Source: Thalassotalea mangrovi
Lineage (GTDB): Bacteria; Pseudomonadota; Gammaproteobacteria; Enterobacterales; Alteromonadaceae
DNA length: 64,000 bases
Assembly: GCF_005116735.1 (NCBI RefSeq)
Contig: NZ_SWDB01000037.1
Coordinates: 1-64,000 of the forward strand
Direction of reading: 5' to 3'
Shown: piece by piece, positions 10,405 to 20,200 of the stretch
Layout: each line of letters starts with the position of its first letter
Numbering within the stretch: the stretch's first letter is position 1
Position numbers and translations under genes: made by a program
Notes under the pieces: model-generated
What the model was told of the DNA's origin: nothing
Database searches by the model: none
The model's input: the letters and a program-made list of their open reading frames with translations, nothing else

Positions 10405-10775
10405 AGGGCCTGTTGACCTTTGCTGGCCGAATTTTGTTCGATGAAAGTGTGCAATTCAGATAACAACGCAACTTGGTTATAACGTATTGCCTAACACACG
10501 AAATCGAATTCTTCGAACAGCGTTTGTTTTGAACCTGACCAGCGTTTTTTCTCTTTACCGGACAATAAGTACGGCAAAAATAAAAAGCCTTGGTCAGCTA
10601 CCAAACAATTCGCTGCAAACTTGACCCTCAAAGATAAACAGCCCCCAGGGCCTGTTGACCATTGTTATTGGCCGAACCTTGTTCGTTGAAGGTTTATAAA
10701 TTAGAAATTCACCTTAAAAGATAAACGGCCCTTAGGGTCTCCTATTGATCAGTTTAGAACAGATTTGTTCGTTAT
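10405..10775. repeat. Three degenerate intergenic repeats between ppnN and queF
   Basis: This stretch without a gene holds related segments at 10405-10445, 10630-10690 and 10718-10775. The first two share AGGGCCTGTTGACC and then GGCCGAA...TTGTTCG; the second and third share AAAGATAAACRGCCC and then a TTGTTCGTT end. They look like decayed copies of one small repeat family. No coding potential is evident. Confidence 0.6.
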
Positions 10776-10833
10776 GGTTAAGATTTATTGTAACGTATTA
10801 TAAATACTCAATATTTTTCTTAATGCCAGAACA

Positions 10834-11685
10834 TTACTGGCGAATGGTGCGTAAATCCGGGGCGGGTTGTTGCACGGTAGAACGAAACGGGTTGATATCC
10901 AGTCCGCCACGGCGGGTGTACCGGGCATAAACCGTCAGTTGCTCGCACTGGCAAAATTTCATTAGGTCGACGAAGATACGCTCCACGCATTGCTCATGAA
11001 ATTCATTGTGCTGGCGAAATGACACCAGGTAGCGTAGCAACTTTTCGCGGTCGATTTTCGGTCCGCGATAATCAATATATAAACTTGCCCAGTCTGGTTG
11101 ATTGGTGATTAAACAGTTTGATTTTAGTAAATGGCTAACCAGCTTTTCACTGACTATGCTGGTGTCAGCAACAGCTCCAGATAAAATATCGCGACTGAAC
11201 TGGTAGTCACTGATTTCAATGTCCTGATCGTCAATGCGTTGGTAATCTTCTGTTTTAGCCAGGGCAAGGGCAGGGCAGTGCTCAACATCAAACAAGGCAA
11301 CGCTGGCATCACCTTCACAAACCCGGGACAAATCCTGCTGTAGGGTTGAGACCACGTCATCCCAACCTGCGAATTTTGTCTGGTTGAAACTGTTCAGATA
11401 AAGCTTGAACGATTTTGACTCTACGATATTGGTGCTGGTACTGGGAAAGCGAAACTCGGCTACGGCTACTTGAGGCAGGCCTTTTTGATTGAGCCAGGAT
11501 AATTCAAATCCGTACCACACATCCTCACCAAAAAACGGTAATGACATCTGGTCAATCGCCAGCGAATCTCGATTAAGACTTCGCGGTACGCCCTGTAGCA
11601 GGCTGGCGTCATATTGGTTGCGATACTCGGTTTCTTTACCCAGCAATAAAGCTTTCAGCTCATCAGCATTTTGATAATTACTCAT
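10834..11685 (-). CDS. queF: 7-cyano-7-deazaguanine reductase QueF
   Basis: QueF reduces preQ0 to preQ1 with NADPH in queuosine biosynthesis. The 283 residues match the long E. coli-type enzyme with two tandem tunnelling-fold halves. The catalytic Cys is in [11 protein letters not shown], the following Asp in [10 protein letters not shown], and the substrate Glu in [12 protein letters not shown]. The end [15 protein letters not shown] is typical. It is divergent from syd; the order ppnN-queF-syd is common in this order of bacteria. No preQ1 riboswitch was recognised upstream. Confidence 0.95.
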   Translation of the reverse strand: MSNYQNADELKALLLGKETEYRNQYDASLLQGVPRSLNRDSLAIDQMSLPFFGEDVWYGFELSWLNQKGLPQVAVAEFRFPSTSTNIVESKSFKLYLNSFNQTKFAGWDDVVSTLQQDLSRVCEGDASVALFDVEHCPALALAKTEDYQRIDDQDIEISDYQFSRDILSGAVADTSIVSEKLVSHLLKSNCLITNQPDWASLYIDYRGPKIDREKLLRYLVSFRQHNEFHEQCVERIFVDLMKFCQCEQLTVYARYTRRGGLDINPFRSTVQQPAPDLRTIRQ

Positions 11686-11785
11686 GGAGTTTTAAATTTC
11701 ATCTATCTGATCGTTATAATAGGTCGTTATAATAGCAATTTTTTGCAATTGACGGTACCAAACTCACTTGCACAGGACGTATTGA

Positions 11786-12346
11786 ATGGCAAACGAACAA
11801 ACCCCAACCCAGACCAGCCTGGCATCTCTTTTTGACACATTTGTCCGTGATTATCAGGAAAAACATGGCGATTACCCAAAAGTTGAACATGATAAACTCT
11901 GGCCGTCTGAGGTTGAACTAGACAAAGTCAACGATGGTGAGTTGACGCGCTGGAAGCCGCATTTCCTGGCTAAGCCTTTATCTTTTGCCAATGTTGAAAA
12001 GGCGCTGGAAATTGAGTTGCACCCGAGTGTTAAGGAATTCTTCGCGCTCGCCTACAGTGAAAATATTGATGCCAAATGTGAACATGGCCAGCTGTCATTA
12101 CTGTTTGCCTGGAATTTTGAGGATTTTGAGCGATTACAACAAAATATTATTGGCCATGTGATGATGAAACGTCGATTGCGTCAGCCGATCAGCATATTTT
12201 TTGCCATCACTGACGAAGAAGACATCAACCTGGTTGTCAATAATGAGGATGGTTCGGTCTGGATCGAGCCGGTTGGCCTCACGGGCACCAAAAAACTGGC
12301 CAATTCGTTGCCGGAGTTTATTGATGGATTGACAGTCACTGTCTAA
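11786..12346 (+). CDS. syd: SecY-interacting protein Syd
   Basis: Syd is a cytoplasmic acidic protein that binds SecY and is thought to monitor SecYEG assembly. The 186 residues fit the family, with FVRDYQEKHGDYPKVEHDKLWPS at the N-terminus (key stretch at residues 14-36), the conserved HPSVKEFFALAYS and a C-terminal SIFFAITDEEDINLVVNNEDGS. The reading frame ends in a 4-bp convergent overlap with the next gene. Confidence is high from sequence and neighbourhood. Confidence 0.92.
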   Translation: MANEQTPTQTSLASLFDTFVRDYQEKHGDYPKVEHDKLWPSEVELDKVNDGELTRWKPHFLAKPLSFANVEKALEIELHPSVKEFFALAYSENIDAKCEHGQLSLLFAWNFEDFERLQQNIIGHVMMKRRLRQPISIFFAITDEEDINLVVNNEDGSVWIEPVGLTGTKKLANSLPEFIDGLTVTV

Positions 12347-12660
12347 TTAGGTGTTTTAAGCTCTGCTATTTCATTTGAAAGCTGTTTTACCAGGGCTTGT
12401 AACTCATCCACTTGGGACTGCAACTGACTGATTTGTTGTTGTGCCTGTTGCAGCGTAAACGCTTGCAACGGCTTGTCCGTGGAAATTAATTCTGGCTGGG
12501 ATTCGCCAAGTTTAGGATTTTTCTGCCATTGCTGCAGTCCTTTAATGATTGCAGCCAGCGGCATGGCAACCGTCAATTGACTCTTAATTAGAGCCACACT
12601 TGGGGTTTTGCCCTGTTGATGCAATCGCTGGGCGATTTGATAAATTTCTTGCTGGCTCAT
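12343..12660 (-). CDS. Small HTH/coiled-coil protein, unknown function
   Basis: This 105-residue protein starts with a helix-turn-helix-like part (EIYQIAQRLHQQGKTPSVAL then IKGLQQWQ) that resembles KfrA-type N-terminal domains. It then has a proline-containing linker and a C-terminal heptad-rich helix (residues 66-102) predicted to form a coiled coil. Residues QQ and L dominate the coil. A DNA-binding role is inferred from shape only. The gene overlaps the end of syd tail to tail. Confidence 0.65.
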   Translation of the reverse strand: MSQQEIYQIAQRLHQQGKTPSVALIKSQLTVAMPLAAIIKGLQQWQKNPKLGESQPELISTDKPLQAFTLQQAQQQISQLQSQVDELQALVKQLSNEIAELKTPN

Positions 12661-12877
12661 TGGCGGCTGGACCTAAATTGATGAATAATGCGACATAGTT
12701 TGGGTAATTTGCTAAATAATAGCGAATGTCGCCAACCTTGTCATGATGAAAATATGGCTATTTAAATTATTGTGATAAAAATCAATTGGTTATGTTTTTT
12801 GGCAAAGTACTTGCTTTGAGTTAGTCACGATAACAATAGGCGGATAGCTCCGTAACATTAACTTCAGAGGTAATAGA

Positions 12878-13252
12878 ATGAAAAAAACAATGCTGGCACT
12901 ATTGGTAATGGCACCGTTAACTGCAGGATTAACGGGATGTGTTATTGCTGTGGATGGTAACGGTGACTGGGATGCGAATTCGATAAGTTCAAGCCAGGAT
13001 ACTGCTTATGAAAACCGTAAAAATCTGGCTGAGTTGGAGGAAAACATGAGTTTTTCTCAAGTGAAGGCGAAGATGGGTGTACCGGATTTCAATGAAACGT
13101 ACGATAAAGATGGCGAAAAAATCCAGGTACTATATTACCGTACAAATCGCAAACACGGTGACGGAATGACCACCAAGGATGAGTGCACACCACTGATCTT
13201 TAAGGACAAGGTACTGGTTAGCTGGGGCGAGAAGGCTCTGGTTCAGCTGTAA
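12878..13252 (+). CDS. DUF3192 family lipoprotein
   Basis: A 124-residue envelope lipoprotein: the signal peptide ends in LTAGLTGC, so Cys 21 is the likely lipidation site. The mature DUF3192 domain has NRKNLAELEENMSFSQVKAKMG, reminiscent of the SmpA/OmlA (BamE-like) fold, then YYRTNRKHGDGMTTKDECTP. It is a paralogue of the gene at 7760-8140. The function is unknown. A strong bidirectional terminator follows. Confidence 0.85.
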   Translation: MKKTMLALLVMAPLTAGLTGCVIAVDGNGDWDANSISSSQDTAYENRKNLAELEENMSFSQVKAKMGVPDFNETYDKDGEKIQVLYYRTNRKHGDGMTTKDECTPLIFKDKVLVSWGEKALVQL

Positions 13253-13270
13253 TTTTATTTCCTTTCTGAA

Positions 13271-13303
13271 ATAATAAAGCGCCAATGATTGGCGCTTTAT
13301 TAT
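13271..13303. terminator. Bidirectional terminator, perfect 16-bp palindrome
   Basis: Arms of 16 bp around a single G, with core AAAGCGCCAAT, lie between convergent genes. A/T ends on both sides allow it to serve the DUF3192 and DUF2789 genes alike. Confidence 0.88.
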
Positions 13304-13310
13304 TAACGGT

Positions 13311-13541
13311 TTACCGTAACATACTGTCCAATACATCAACCACTTCACACCAGTCGGAGTCTTGATTGATCGACTCTTTTAGAAAGCTGGCTTGCGCCGG
13401 GGTCCAGAAGTTCGCCTCTTCTAACCGGGTTCGGGCTGGTAACCCTTTATGTCGTTCAATAAATTGGTCGATGCTGTCTGGTCGATTATCTAATCCCAGC
13501 TGAGCGAATAAACTTTGCAAATTATGGTTCGACAGATCCAT
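13311..13541 (-). CDS. DUF2789 family protein
   Basis: This 76-residue protein matches the small DUF2789 family: MDLSNHNLQSLFAQLGLDN at the start, the middle HKGLPARTRLEEANFWTPAQ and the end DWCEVVDVLDSMLR. No catalytic motif is visible, and the family's function is unknown. It shares the bidirectional terminator with the DUF3192 lipoprotein gene. Confidence 0.82.
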   Translation of the reverse strand: MDLSNHNLQSLFAQLGLDNRPDSIDQFIERHKGLPARTRLEEANFWTPAQASFLKESINQDSDWCEVVDVLDSMLR

Positions 13542-13721
13542 TCCCCGTCCCTCGTCATTGTGATTACAGTGAATATTGTCTTTAAGAGTATAGTTGCCTC
13601 TGCGGCGTTGTTGGGGCCATTATTACTATCCATAATAACTGATTGGTTTGACTATAATTAATTTTCCCTGATAAGGTGAGATAACGTATCACAACCCCGT
13701 TGACCGACCCGGTGAACTGGA

Positions 13722-14381
13722 ATGAAGAGTGACCAAATCATGAATGATGTGAAAGTAACGACTGAAAATGACATTAGAGCATCATATTTATCGGCGGGTG
13801 AGCTCAAACTTGCAGCCTCGCTATTATTTCAGTCGTACCAGGATGATCCGGTTTTTAAGGACGTATTTGATGCCAGCAGCAGCGGTTATGAACAAAGGCT
13901 CAGGGCGGCAATTCGCGAAGAACTCGCGGCATTCTGGCAGGCCAGGCAGCCGATTATGGGACTCTATCTCGGCGAAGCCCTGGTCGGTGTCGCCTGTATC
14001 AACAGCTCTGGCCAAGGGCTAGGTAGTGAACGGTTCTGGCACTGGCGCTTGAAAATGATGTTAGGCGCAGGCTACTTCAACACTAAACAGATGATCGAAA
14101 AAGAGCAGATAATTGTCGATGCTGTCCCCCTCAACAATTATCATATGTTGTCGTTTATTGCGATTCACCCATTGCACCAGCATCATGGATTTGGTCATTA
14201 TTTACTGGCCGCAGTAAATACGGTGCTTGATGAAAACCAGGATAGCGAAGGGGTTGCGATTTATGTCACCAGTGACAAATACCTGGAGTTTTTTAAAGAG
14301 TGTGATTATCAGGTAGTGAAAGAAGTCACCGTCGGGAAGGTGACGGGACACCTGATGATTCATTATCGAGAACAAGAGTAG
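13722..14381 (+). CDS. GNAT-family N-acetyltransferase
   Basis: A 219-residue protein with the GNAT fold: the acetyl-CoA segment is FIAIHPLHQHHGFGHYLLAAV (key stretch QHHGFGHYLL), preceded by a central strand and followed by a late strand with VAIYVTSDKYLEFFKECDYQ. The substrate is not predictable. Starts at 13722 and 13740 are both possible and the ribosome site does not decide between them. It lies 8 bp before the DUF962 gene. Confidence 0.82.
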   Translation: MKSDQIMNDVKVTTENDIRASYLSAGELKLAASLLFQSYQDDPVFKDVFDASSSGYEQRLRAAIREELAAFWQARQPIMGLYLGEALVGVACINSSGQGLGSERFWHWRLKMMLGAGYFNTKQMIEKEQIIVDAVPLNNYHMLSFIAIHPLHQHHGFGHYLLAAVNTVLDENQDSEGVAIYVTSDKYLEFFKECDYQVVKEVTVGKVTGHLMIHYREQE

Positions 14382-14389
14382 TAAATATT

Positions 14390-14701
14390 ATGTCGGCAAA
14401 ACAGTATCAGTCTTTCCGTGAGTTCTATCCGTTTTATCTGTCCCAGCATCAGAACAAAACCTGCCGGGGACTTCATTATATCGGCAGCCTGTTGGTGATT
14501 GCAGCCCTGGCTTATGTGCTGTTTACTGGCAAAGCACTCTACCTGCTGGCATTGCCAGTACTCGGATATGGGTTTGCCTGGGTTGGACATTTCTTTTTTG
14601 AAAAAAATAAACCTGCCACCTTTCTCTACCCCTGGTACAGCCTGGTTGGCGATTGGGTCATGCTGGCAGAGTTTCTGTCGGGTCGTAAACTGATAAAATA
14701 A
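14390..14701 (+). CDS. DUF962/Mpo1-like membrane protein
   Basis: A 103-residue protein of the DUF962 (YGL010w/Mpo1-like) family. It has the N-terminal FREFYPFYLSQHQNKTCRGLHY with conserved His residues, two hydrophobic segments and the G-x-x-x-x-HFFFEKNKPATF motif. Yeast Mpo1 is an Fe(II)-dependent dioxygenase in 2-hydroxy fatty-acid breakdown; whether bacterial members share that activity is unproven. It is likely co-transcribed with the GNAT gene. Confidence 0.85.
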   Translation: MSAKQYQSFREFYPFYLSQHQNKTCRGLHYIGSLLVIAALAYVLFTGKALYLLALPVLGYGFAWVGHFFFEKNKPATFLYPWYSLVGDWVMLAEFLSGRKLIK

Positions 14702-14729
14702 TTCCGGTTACTGTTAACGATTATTCTTG

Positions 14730-15587
14730 TTACCAGTGAAATGATTTACCGCAGAACTCATAAAGTGACTGATTACGTTCACTAAAATAATGATTCAGAT
14801 AACGCCTGACTTCCGTTTCGTGAATTAATTGATTTCTCTGCAATGGAGTTACTGACTTATTGTGAAAATTGCTTATACCAATAAACTGATACAACTGTTC
14901 GAGTATTTTCAAAGGCGATTTATTGAATTCTTCAATGCTGATGATTTTAATATGTTGGCGGTCAAAGTAGCGTAAAAAACGCTCAATTTGTTCCTTGTAA
15001 TGGCCTCGGGATTTGTAGGTGGCATGCAAAAAGGCATCACTTCGATAGTCCTGAGTAGTCAAACTCCAGCTTAGTCGTTGTTCTTCCATTTGTAGTGCTT
15101 TAATGAGTGGCAGGTATTCGCGCCTGGCGTTTTTTTCGTCGGTATAATGACATATCGCGCGGTCAATCGGATTACGCAGGATAAAAATGATTTTTACGCC
15201 GGGAAGTAATTCTTTAATTCGTTCAGCAGCCAGAGGGTGAAAACTGTAAAACGTTGACGACTCGAAGCATTGCTGTCCTGGAGCCAGTTCCTTTCTTAAT
15301 GGAAAGTGAGCGCGGTACCAACTTTCACCGTTGTCAAAATTATCTTGGTTTTTTGCCAGTCCCCCATCGAAATAATGGGTCTGCGATTGAAAGGTATGGT
15401 GCAGCTGCGGGTGTTGTCGTAAATATTTGACCAGTGCAGCCGTTCCTGAGTGCCTTGCTCCAAGCACAATGAAACTTGGCAATGCACGCTGTTTAGCAGT
15501 TAATAATCGATATTGAAATTTGATTTGCTGCTGTTTTCGATTAAATAATTGCTCAATTCTCCCAAGTGGTTGTATTGATGTTTTCAT
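14730..15587 (-). CDS. Sulfotransferase family protein
   Basis: A 285-residue sulfotransferase of the carbohydrate type. The PAPS 5'-phosphosulfate loop is GARHSGTAALVKYL near residue 42, and the 3'-phosphate loop is FILRNPIDRAICHY near residue 134, followed by the usual SRGHYKEQIERFLRYF. Such enzymes transfer sulfate from PAPS to glycans or other acceptors; the acceptor is unknown. It is divergent from the formyltransferase gene and may be part of a surface-glycan patch, but no glycosyltransferases lie next to it. Confidence 0.85.
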   Translation of the reverse strand: MKTSIQPLGRIEQLFNRKQQQIKFQYRLLTAKQRALPSFIVLGARHSGTAALVKYLRQHPQLHHTFQSQTHYFDGGLAKNQDNFDNGESWYRAHFPLRKELAPGQQCFESSTFYSFHPLAAERIKELLPGVKIIFILRNPIDRAICHYTDEKNARREYLPLIKALQMEEQRLSWSLTTQDYRSDAFLHATYKSRGHYKEQIERFLRYFDRQHIKIISIEEFNKSPLKILEQLYQFIGISNFHNKSVTPLQRNQLIHETEVRRYLNHYFSERNQSLYEFCGKSFHW

Positions 15588-15721
15588 TGGCTTTTTTATG
15601 ATGAATGTTGTTGTTATTACTTCATTATGTTCTCTTCCTTCCCATAAAAGTGTAGTTTAATTTTATCAAAAGCCGCGTATTATATTGAGTTATCTGATTG
15701 AATTTTTAGCAGGAAACCACA

Positions 15722-16558
15722 TTGAACATTACCTTCCTGGCAAATCGTGACCTGGCCAGCAATTTCGCCTTAAATTTAATTCTTCCTGCGTTGAGTGAAC
15801 ATCGTCTGAGTGTATTTCTGTCGGATAAGGTCGGTAAAAGTCCCGTAACAAGTCCAGAACTGCAAAAACTGTCTGCATTGGAGTCACAACAGGCACTGCA
15901 GTTAATTGACCAGCACCAGTGCGAGTCGATGCATCCGGATACCTTTCTCGGCTTTGAGAGGATGCAACAGTATACCTGCCAGTCGATTTCCACCCTTAAT
16001 GATGTTAACGAGGTTAGTGGCTTAGAGAAACTTAAGGCATCGGCACCAGACCTTATAATCAGCATTCGCTTTGGCAAAATATTACAGCCCCCGGCAATCA
16101 GCATACCTGAACTCGGCGTCATTAATTTACATTCTGGCCTGTTGCCAGATTATCGGGGAGTTATGGCAACGTTCTGGGCTCTACTGGATGGGCAACAGGC
16201 CATTGGCTCTAGTTTGCATACTATCGAAAATGGCGATATTGATCGGGGCCGACTTCTGTCATCAAAAGCCATTGCCGTCGAAGTCGACAAATCTTACCTA
16301 TGGCATGTGTTGCAGTTATACCTACATACGGCTGATCAGATTACCGACTATGTAAAACAACTGTGCGAATCTAAGGTGCGAACTGGGCAGCAGATATCAG
16401 AGGGGGGCAATTATTTTAGTTTCCCAAGCGAAAGGGATTTAGCCAGATTTCAAAAGTCTGGGCATTGTTTATATCAAAAAACTGAGCTTTGTTATTTCCT
16501 CAATCATTTTTACGGACTTACTGTTAGTGAGCAGGACTTGGAGCTGGACGGATTGTGA
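15722..16558 (+). CDS. Formyltransferase-family protein (Fmt/ArnA-like)
   Basis: A 278-residue protein with the formyltransferase core. The key motif NLHSGLLPDYRGVMATFWAL (residues about 138-157) contains the Asn-His pair, and ENGDIDRG carries the catalytic Asp. Members use 10-formyltetrahydrofolate to formylate amines such as amino-sugar nucleotides or Met-tRNA. It lacks the Fmt C-terminal domain, so it is not the housekeeping Fmt. The start is a TTG with AGGA upstream. The stop overlaps the following GTG start, giving a two-gene operon. Confidence 0.8.
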   Translation: MNITFLANRDLASNFALNLILPALSEHRLSVFLSDKVGKSPVTSPELQKLSALESQQALQLIDQHQCESMHPDTFLGFERMQQYTCQSISTLNDVNEVSGLEKLKASAPDLIISIRFGKILQPPAISIPELGVINLHSGLLPDYRGVMATFWALLDGQQAIGSSLHTIENGDIDRGRLLSSKAIAVEVDKSYLWHVLQLYLHTADQITDYVKQLCESKVRTGQQISEGGNYFSFPSERDLARFQKSGHCLYQKTELCYFLNHFYGLTVSEQDLELDGL

Positions 16559-17013
16559 AGAAGTTAGAGCTGAAAGTACCGCCACTGTTATTATTTTTAC
16601 TATCTATCCCTTTGATGTGGCTTGTCCGGGATCAACAGCATGAGCTTTTCAGCATTAGTTGGCTGAGCTTGCTGGCGCTGTTTTTTGCTGTGTCTGGATT
16701 GTTGATCATTATTCTCGCCGTTATTGAGTTCCGGCGCCAACATACCACGGTTGATCCCCGTGACCCGAATCAATCCTCCACACTGGTGTGCGAAGGTATT
16801 TTCAAAGTTACCCGCAATCCTATGTACCTGGGTTTTAGCTTATTGTTGCTTGCCTGGGGAATGCTTTTATCATCGATGCTTTCATTACTCTGGGTACCGC
16901 TTTTTATGGCTTACTTAAATCAATGGCAAATCAAACCAGAAGAGCGGTTATTGCGACAAAAATTTCCTGACCAGTACCCCGCCTATCGACAACGCGTACG
17001 ACGCTGGTTGTAA
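16555..17013 (+). CDS. Isoprenylcysteine carboxyl methyltransferase-like membrane protein
   Basis: A 152-residue protein with four hydrophobic segments and the PEMT/ICMT signature: FKVTRNPMYLGFSLLLLAWG and the late EERLLRQKFPDQYPAYRQRV. Bacterial homologues are SAM-dependent methyltransferases of lipid or isoprenoid-like substrates, mostly uncharacterised. The GTG start (GTGA) overlaps the stop of the formyltransferase gene, so the two are translationally coupled. Confidence 0.82.
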   Translation: MKKLELKVPPLLLFLLSIPLMWLVRDQQHELFSISWLSLLALFFAVSGLLIIILAVIEFRRQHTTVDPRDPNQSSTLVCEGIFKVTRNPMYLGFSLLLLAWGMLLSSMLSLLWVPLFMAYLNQWQIKPEERLLRQKFPDQYPAYRQRVRRWL

Positions 17014-17292
17014 TACCAAATAACTATATACAATACGAATTTTTTATTCTAGATATCTCAAGTTGTTAATTTTTTAGCAATCATCATAAATGATATTTTT
17101 TCACCTCTAATCACCTTTAGTTTCCTGATACCCTTGCAGTCTCTATTGATAAACCGCAAATTTCCTGGCCTTATCCTGCACCAATAATCATGATTTTGTA
17201 ACAAAAGAATAATCTGGTGTTAACAAATTAATAAAGTGTGGTAAATTATTCCTTGAGTAAAAAAACAACAATATGATTTGAAGGAAATACTC

Positions 17293-20200
17293 ATGTCTAA
17301 CAGCTTTTTTAAGAAACATGCAATAGCGACAGCGATTGGTGCAAGCTTAATGTTTGCAGCGGCGCCGGCGGCTTTTGCTAATAATGATGGTGGTATCAGG
17401 GGGACGATTGAAAGTGCGTCGGTATCACAAATACAAGGTGTTACCATTACCATTGAAAATGTAAACACCGGAACCAGCCGCACGATAGAGGTTGACGATA
17501 AAGGCAACTTTCGTTTTCCTCGTCTTCCGGTTGGTACCTATAACATTACCGCAACGAAAGATGGTGCTCAGGTAGCGAGTCTTGAGAATGTTACTGTTAA
17601 CGTTGGCTCAGACTCTTCAGTGCGATTGGTTGTGCAAGGTGACGATATTGAAACAATTACCGTTACCGGTACCACATCTCGCATCGATACAGCCTCAACG
17701 GAATCGAGTTTTAATATCGGTGCGGTTGAACTTGAAAGGTTGCCAATCGCCCGGAGTGTAAACTCGGTCGCATTACTGGCACCGGGAACTGCTGGTGGTG
17801 GTCGCCATGGTGGTCTGTCTTTTGGTGGCTCTTCAGCAGCTGAAAATGCTGTTTATATTAATGGCTTGAATGTAACGGATCCTGAAGTCCCGACAAGTTT
17901 TTCTAGCGTACCTTTCACGTTTTATGAAGACTTCCAGGTAAAAACTGGTGGTTACTCAGCAGAATTTGGGCGTACCACAGGTGGCGTTGTAAATGCCGTG
18001 GTGAAATCTGGTGGTAATGATTTTAAATTTACTGCGGATACCTATTGGGTCCCGGATTCACTGCGTGGTTCTAAAAAAGACCGTTATGATAATGATGGCA
18101 ACAAAATTGTTAGTGGCTCTAAATCTGAAACAGACACCTGGACCGCCTCAATTTCAGCATCGGGTCCAATCATTAAAGACACTTTGTTTTTCTATGCGCT
18201 TTATGAACCACGCTTAGTAGAGACCACAAGTGTTACTGAGAGTGATTTGTCTCGCTCCGAAGCTAAAGATGATACCGCATTCTGGGGTGGTAAACTTGAT
18301 TACTACATTACCGACAACCACTTGCTGGAATTTATCGCATTCTCAGACGAAAAAGATGTTGAAACCGACCTGTTTGATGATGGTGAATATTCAGAAACCA
18401 TCTTTGGTACTACAGGTGGACAAAACTACATTGTTAATTATACCGGTTATTTAACAGACAGCCTTACTGTTAAAGCTATGTGGGGACAGGTTGAGCGTCA
18501 GTCACGTTCTAATGCTTCATCAGCATTAGAGTGTAACCGCGTCATGGATTACACCTCTGCAGGTCCGATATTTGACATTGGTTGTACTTCCTTGTTTATG
18601 ACCTCTGACCGTATTAATGAGCGTGAATCAGTGCGCCTGGACTTTGAATGGGAAGTTACTGACAGCCATTTACTTCGTTTCGGTTATGATAATGAAACAC
18701 GTACAACGGTTATGGACCGGGCATATCCGGGCATGGATGCAACACGTTATCAAATCTATGATGCAAGCCCAGGCGAGTCTTTAAATGGTGAAACCTTGAC
18801 TGATGAGTCGGATTTTTATGTGCGTGCCCGTACTCGTAAAACTTTCGGTAATTTCGAAACCGAAACTTCTGCGATTTATCTGGAAGATATCTGGACAGTT
18901 ACCGATACGTTGACTGCGACCATTGGCGTGCGCTGGGACGAATTTGATACGACTGGCGCTGGTGGTACCGGTTTTATGAAAGTCGACGAAATGATTTCAC
19001 CTCGTCTCGGTTTATCCTGGGATGTCAATGGTGATGGCGAAACCAAAGTTTTTGCTAATGCCGGTCGTTACTATTACCCGCTGCCAAACTCTTTGGTTGC
19101 TCGAGAAGGTGGTGGAACCGTCGATATCTCTAATTACTACTATCTGGAAAATGGTATACAGGATGCTGATGGTTTCTTTACCAGCGGCTTCACAGAAACG
19201 ATGACTTCTGCTGGCTTAACTAATCTTACGCCAAATCTTGGTTCGATTATCGGTGAAGCGATTCAGTTTGGTGATGTCAGCAATGCTGGTGAAGACCAAT
19301 CCTATCGTGTAGATAATGATATTGAAGCCAGTTATCAGGATGAGTATATCCTTGGCTTTGAAACTATGGTGAATGATAACTGGGCTATTGGCGCAAGAGC
19401 TATGTATCGTAAGTTTGAAAACGCCATTGAAGATATGAAGATTTATCATGACTGGGGTGATTGTGACAGTCCGGGCACCTGGTTAATTGGTAACCCAGGT
19501 AAAGTGATGACGCTTAACCTCAACTGTAATGGTACCCAGCAAATCGTTTCTCTGGATACAGGTAAAACGCAAATTGATGGTGATCATCCACGCAGTAAAA
19601 CCGGTGAAGATATTGGTAGCCCAGTGCCCTTCAGGAAGTATGCATCGTTGGATTTAGTGGTTGACCGTCAATGGGATGATGTATGGCAGTTTTATGCATC
19701 TTATACCTGGGCACATAGCTGGGGTAACTATGAAGGCGGTGTCAACTCAGATACCACCAATGATATCGCTGGTTGGTTGGAGTACGGTGACGATCCTGCT
19801 TACTTAATCGGCGGTTATGGGGATTTGCCAAACGATGTTCGCCATACCTTTAAGTTTTATGGTGCCTATGCCATTACTGAAGATTGGTTAGTGTCTGCAA
19901 ACTTTGTTGCGTCATCAGGCCGCCCAATTAATATTCGTGGTGTAGGTAACCCGTACACAACCGATGAGCATTACTATATGAACTGGGTGTGTGTGGAGAC
20001 TTGTGGCGGTTTAGCTGATGGTCAAAGCGAATCAGACCGTGTGTATGAGTACCTACCGCGCGGCGAAGAGCGCCTGGACTGGACTTACCAACTTGACCTA
20101 GGTACCAGTTACTCAGTTGATTTTGGCGAAGATGCGTCAGCAACATTCTCCCTGGATGTATTTAATGTTTTCAACACCCAAGAGACCCTGCGTGTTGATT

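Noticed and set aside
10686-11785. preQ1 riboswitch near queF
   Set aside because: No preQ1 aptamer consensus or pseudoknot pattern was visible in the short upstream region (11686-11785).
17014-17060. ATACCAAATAACT as a third MITE end
   Set aside because: No matching inverted partner was found in the 230 bp that follow, so a full element cannot be defined.
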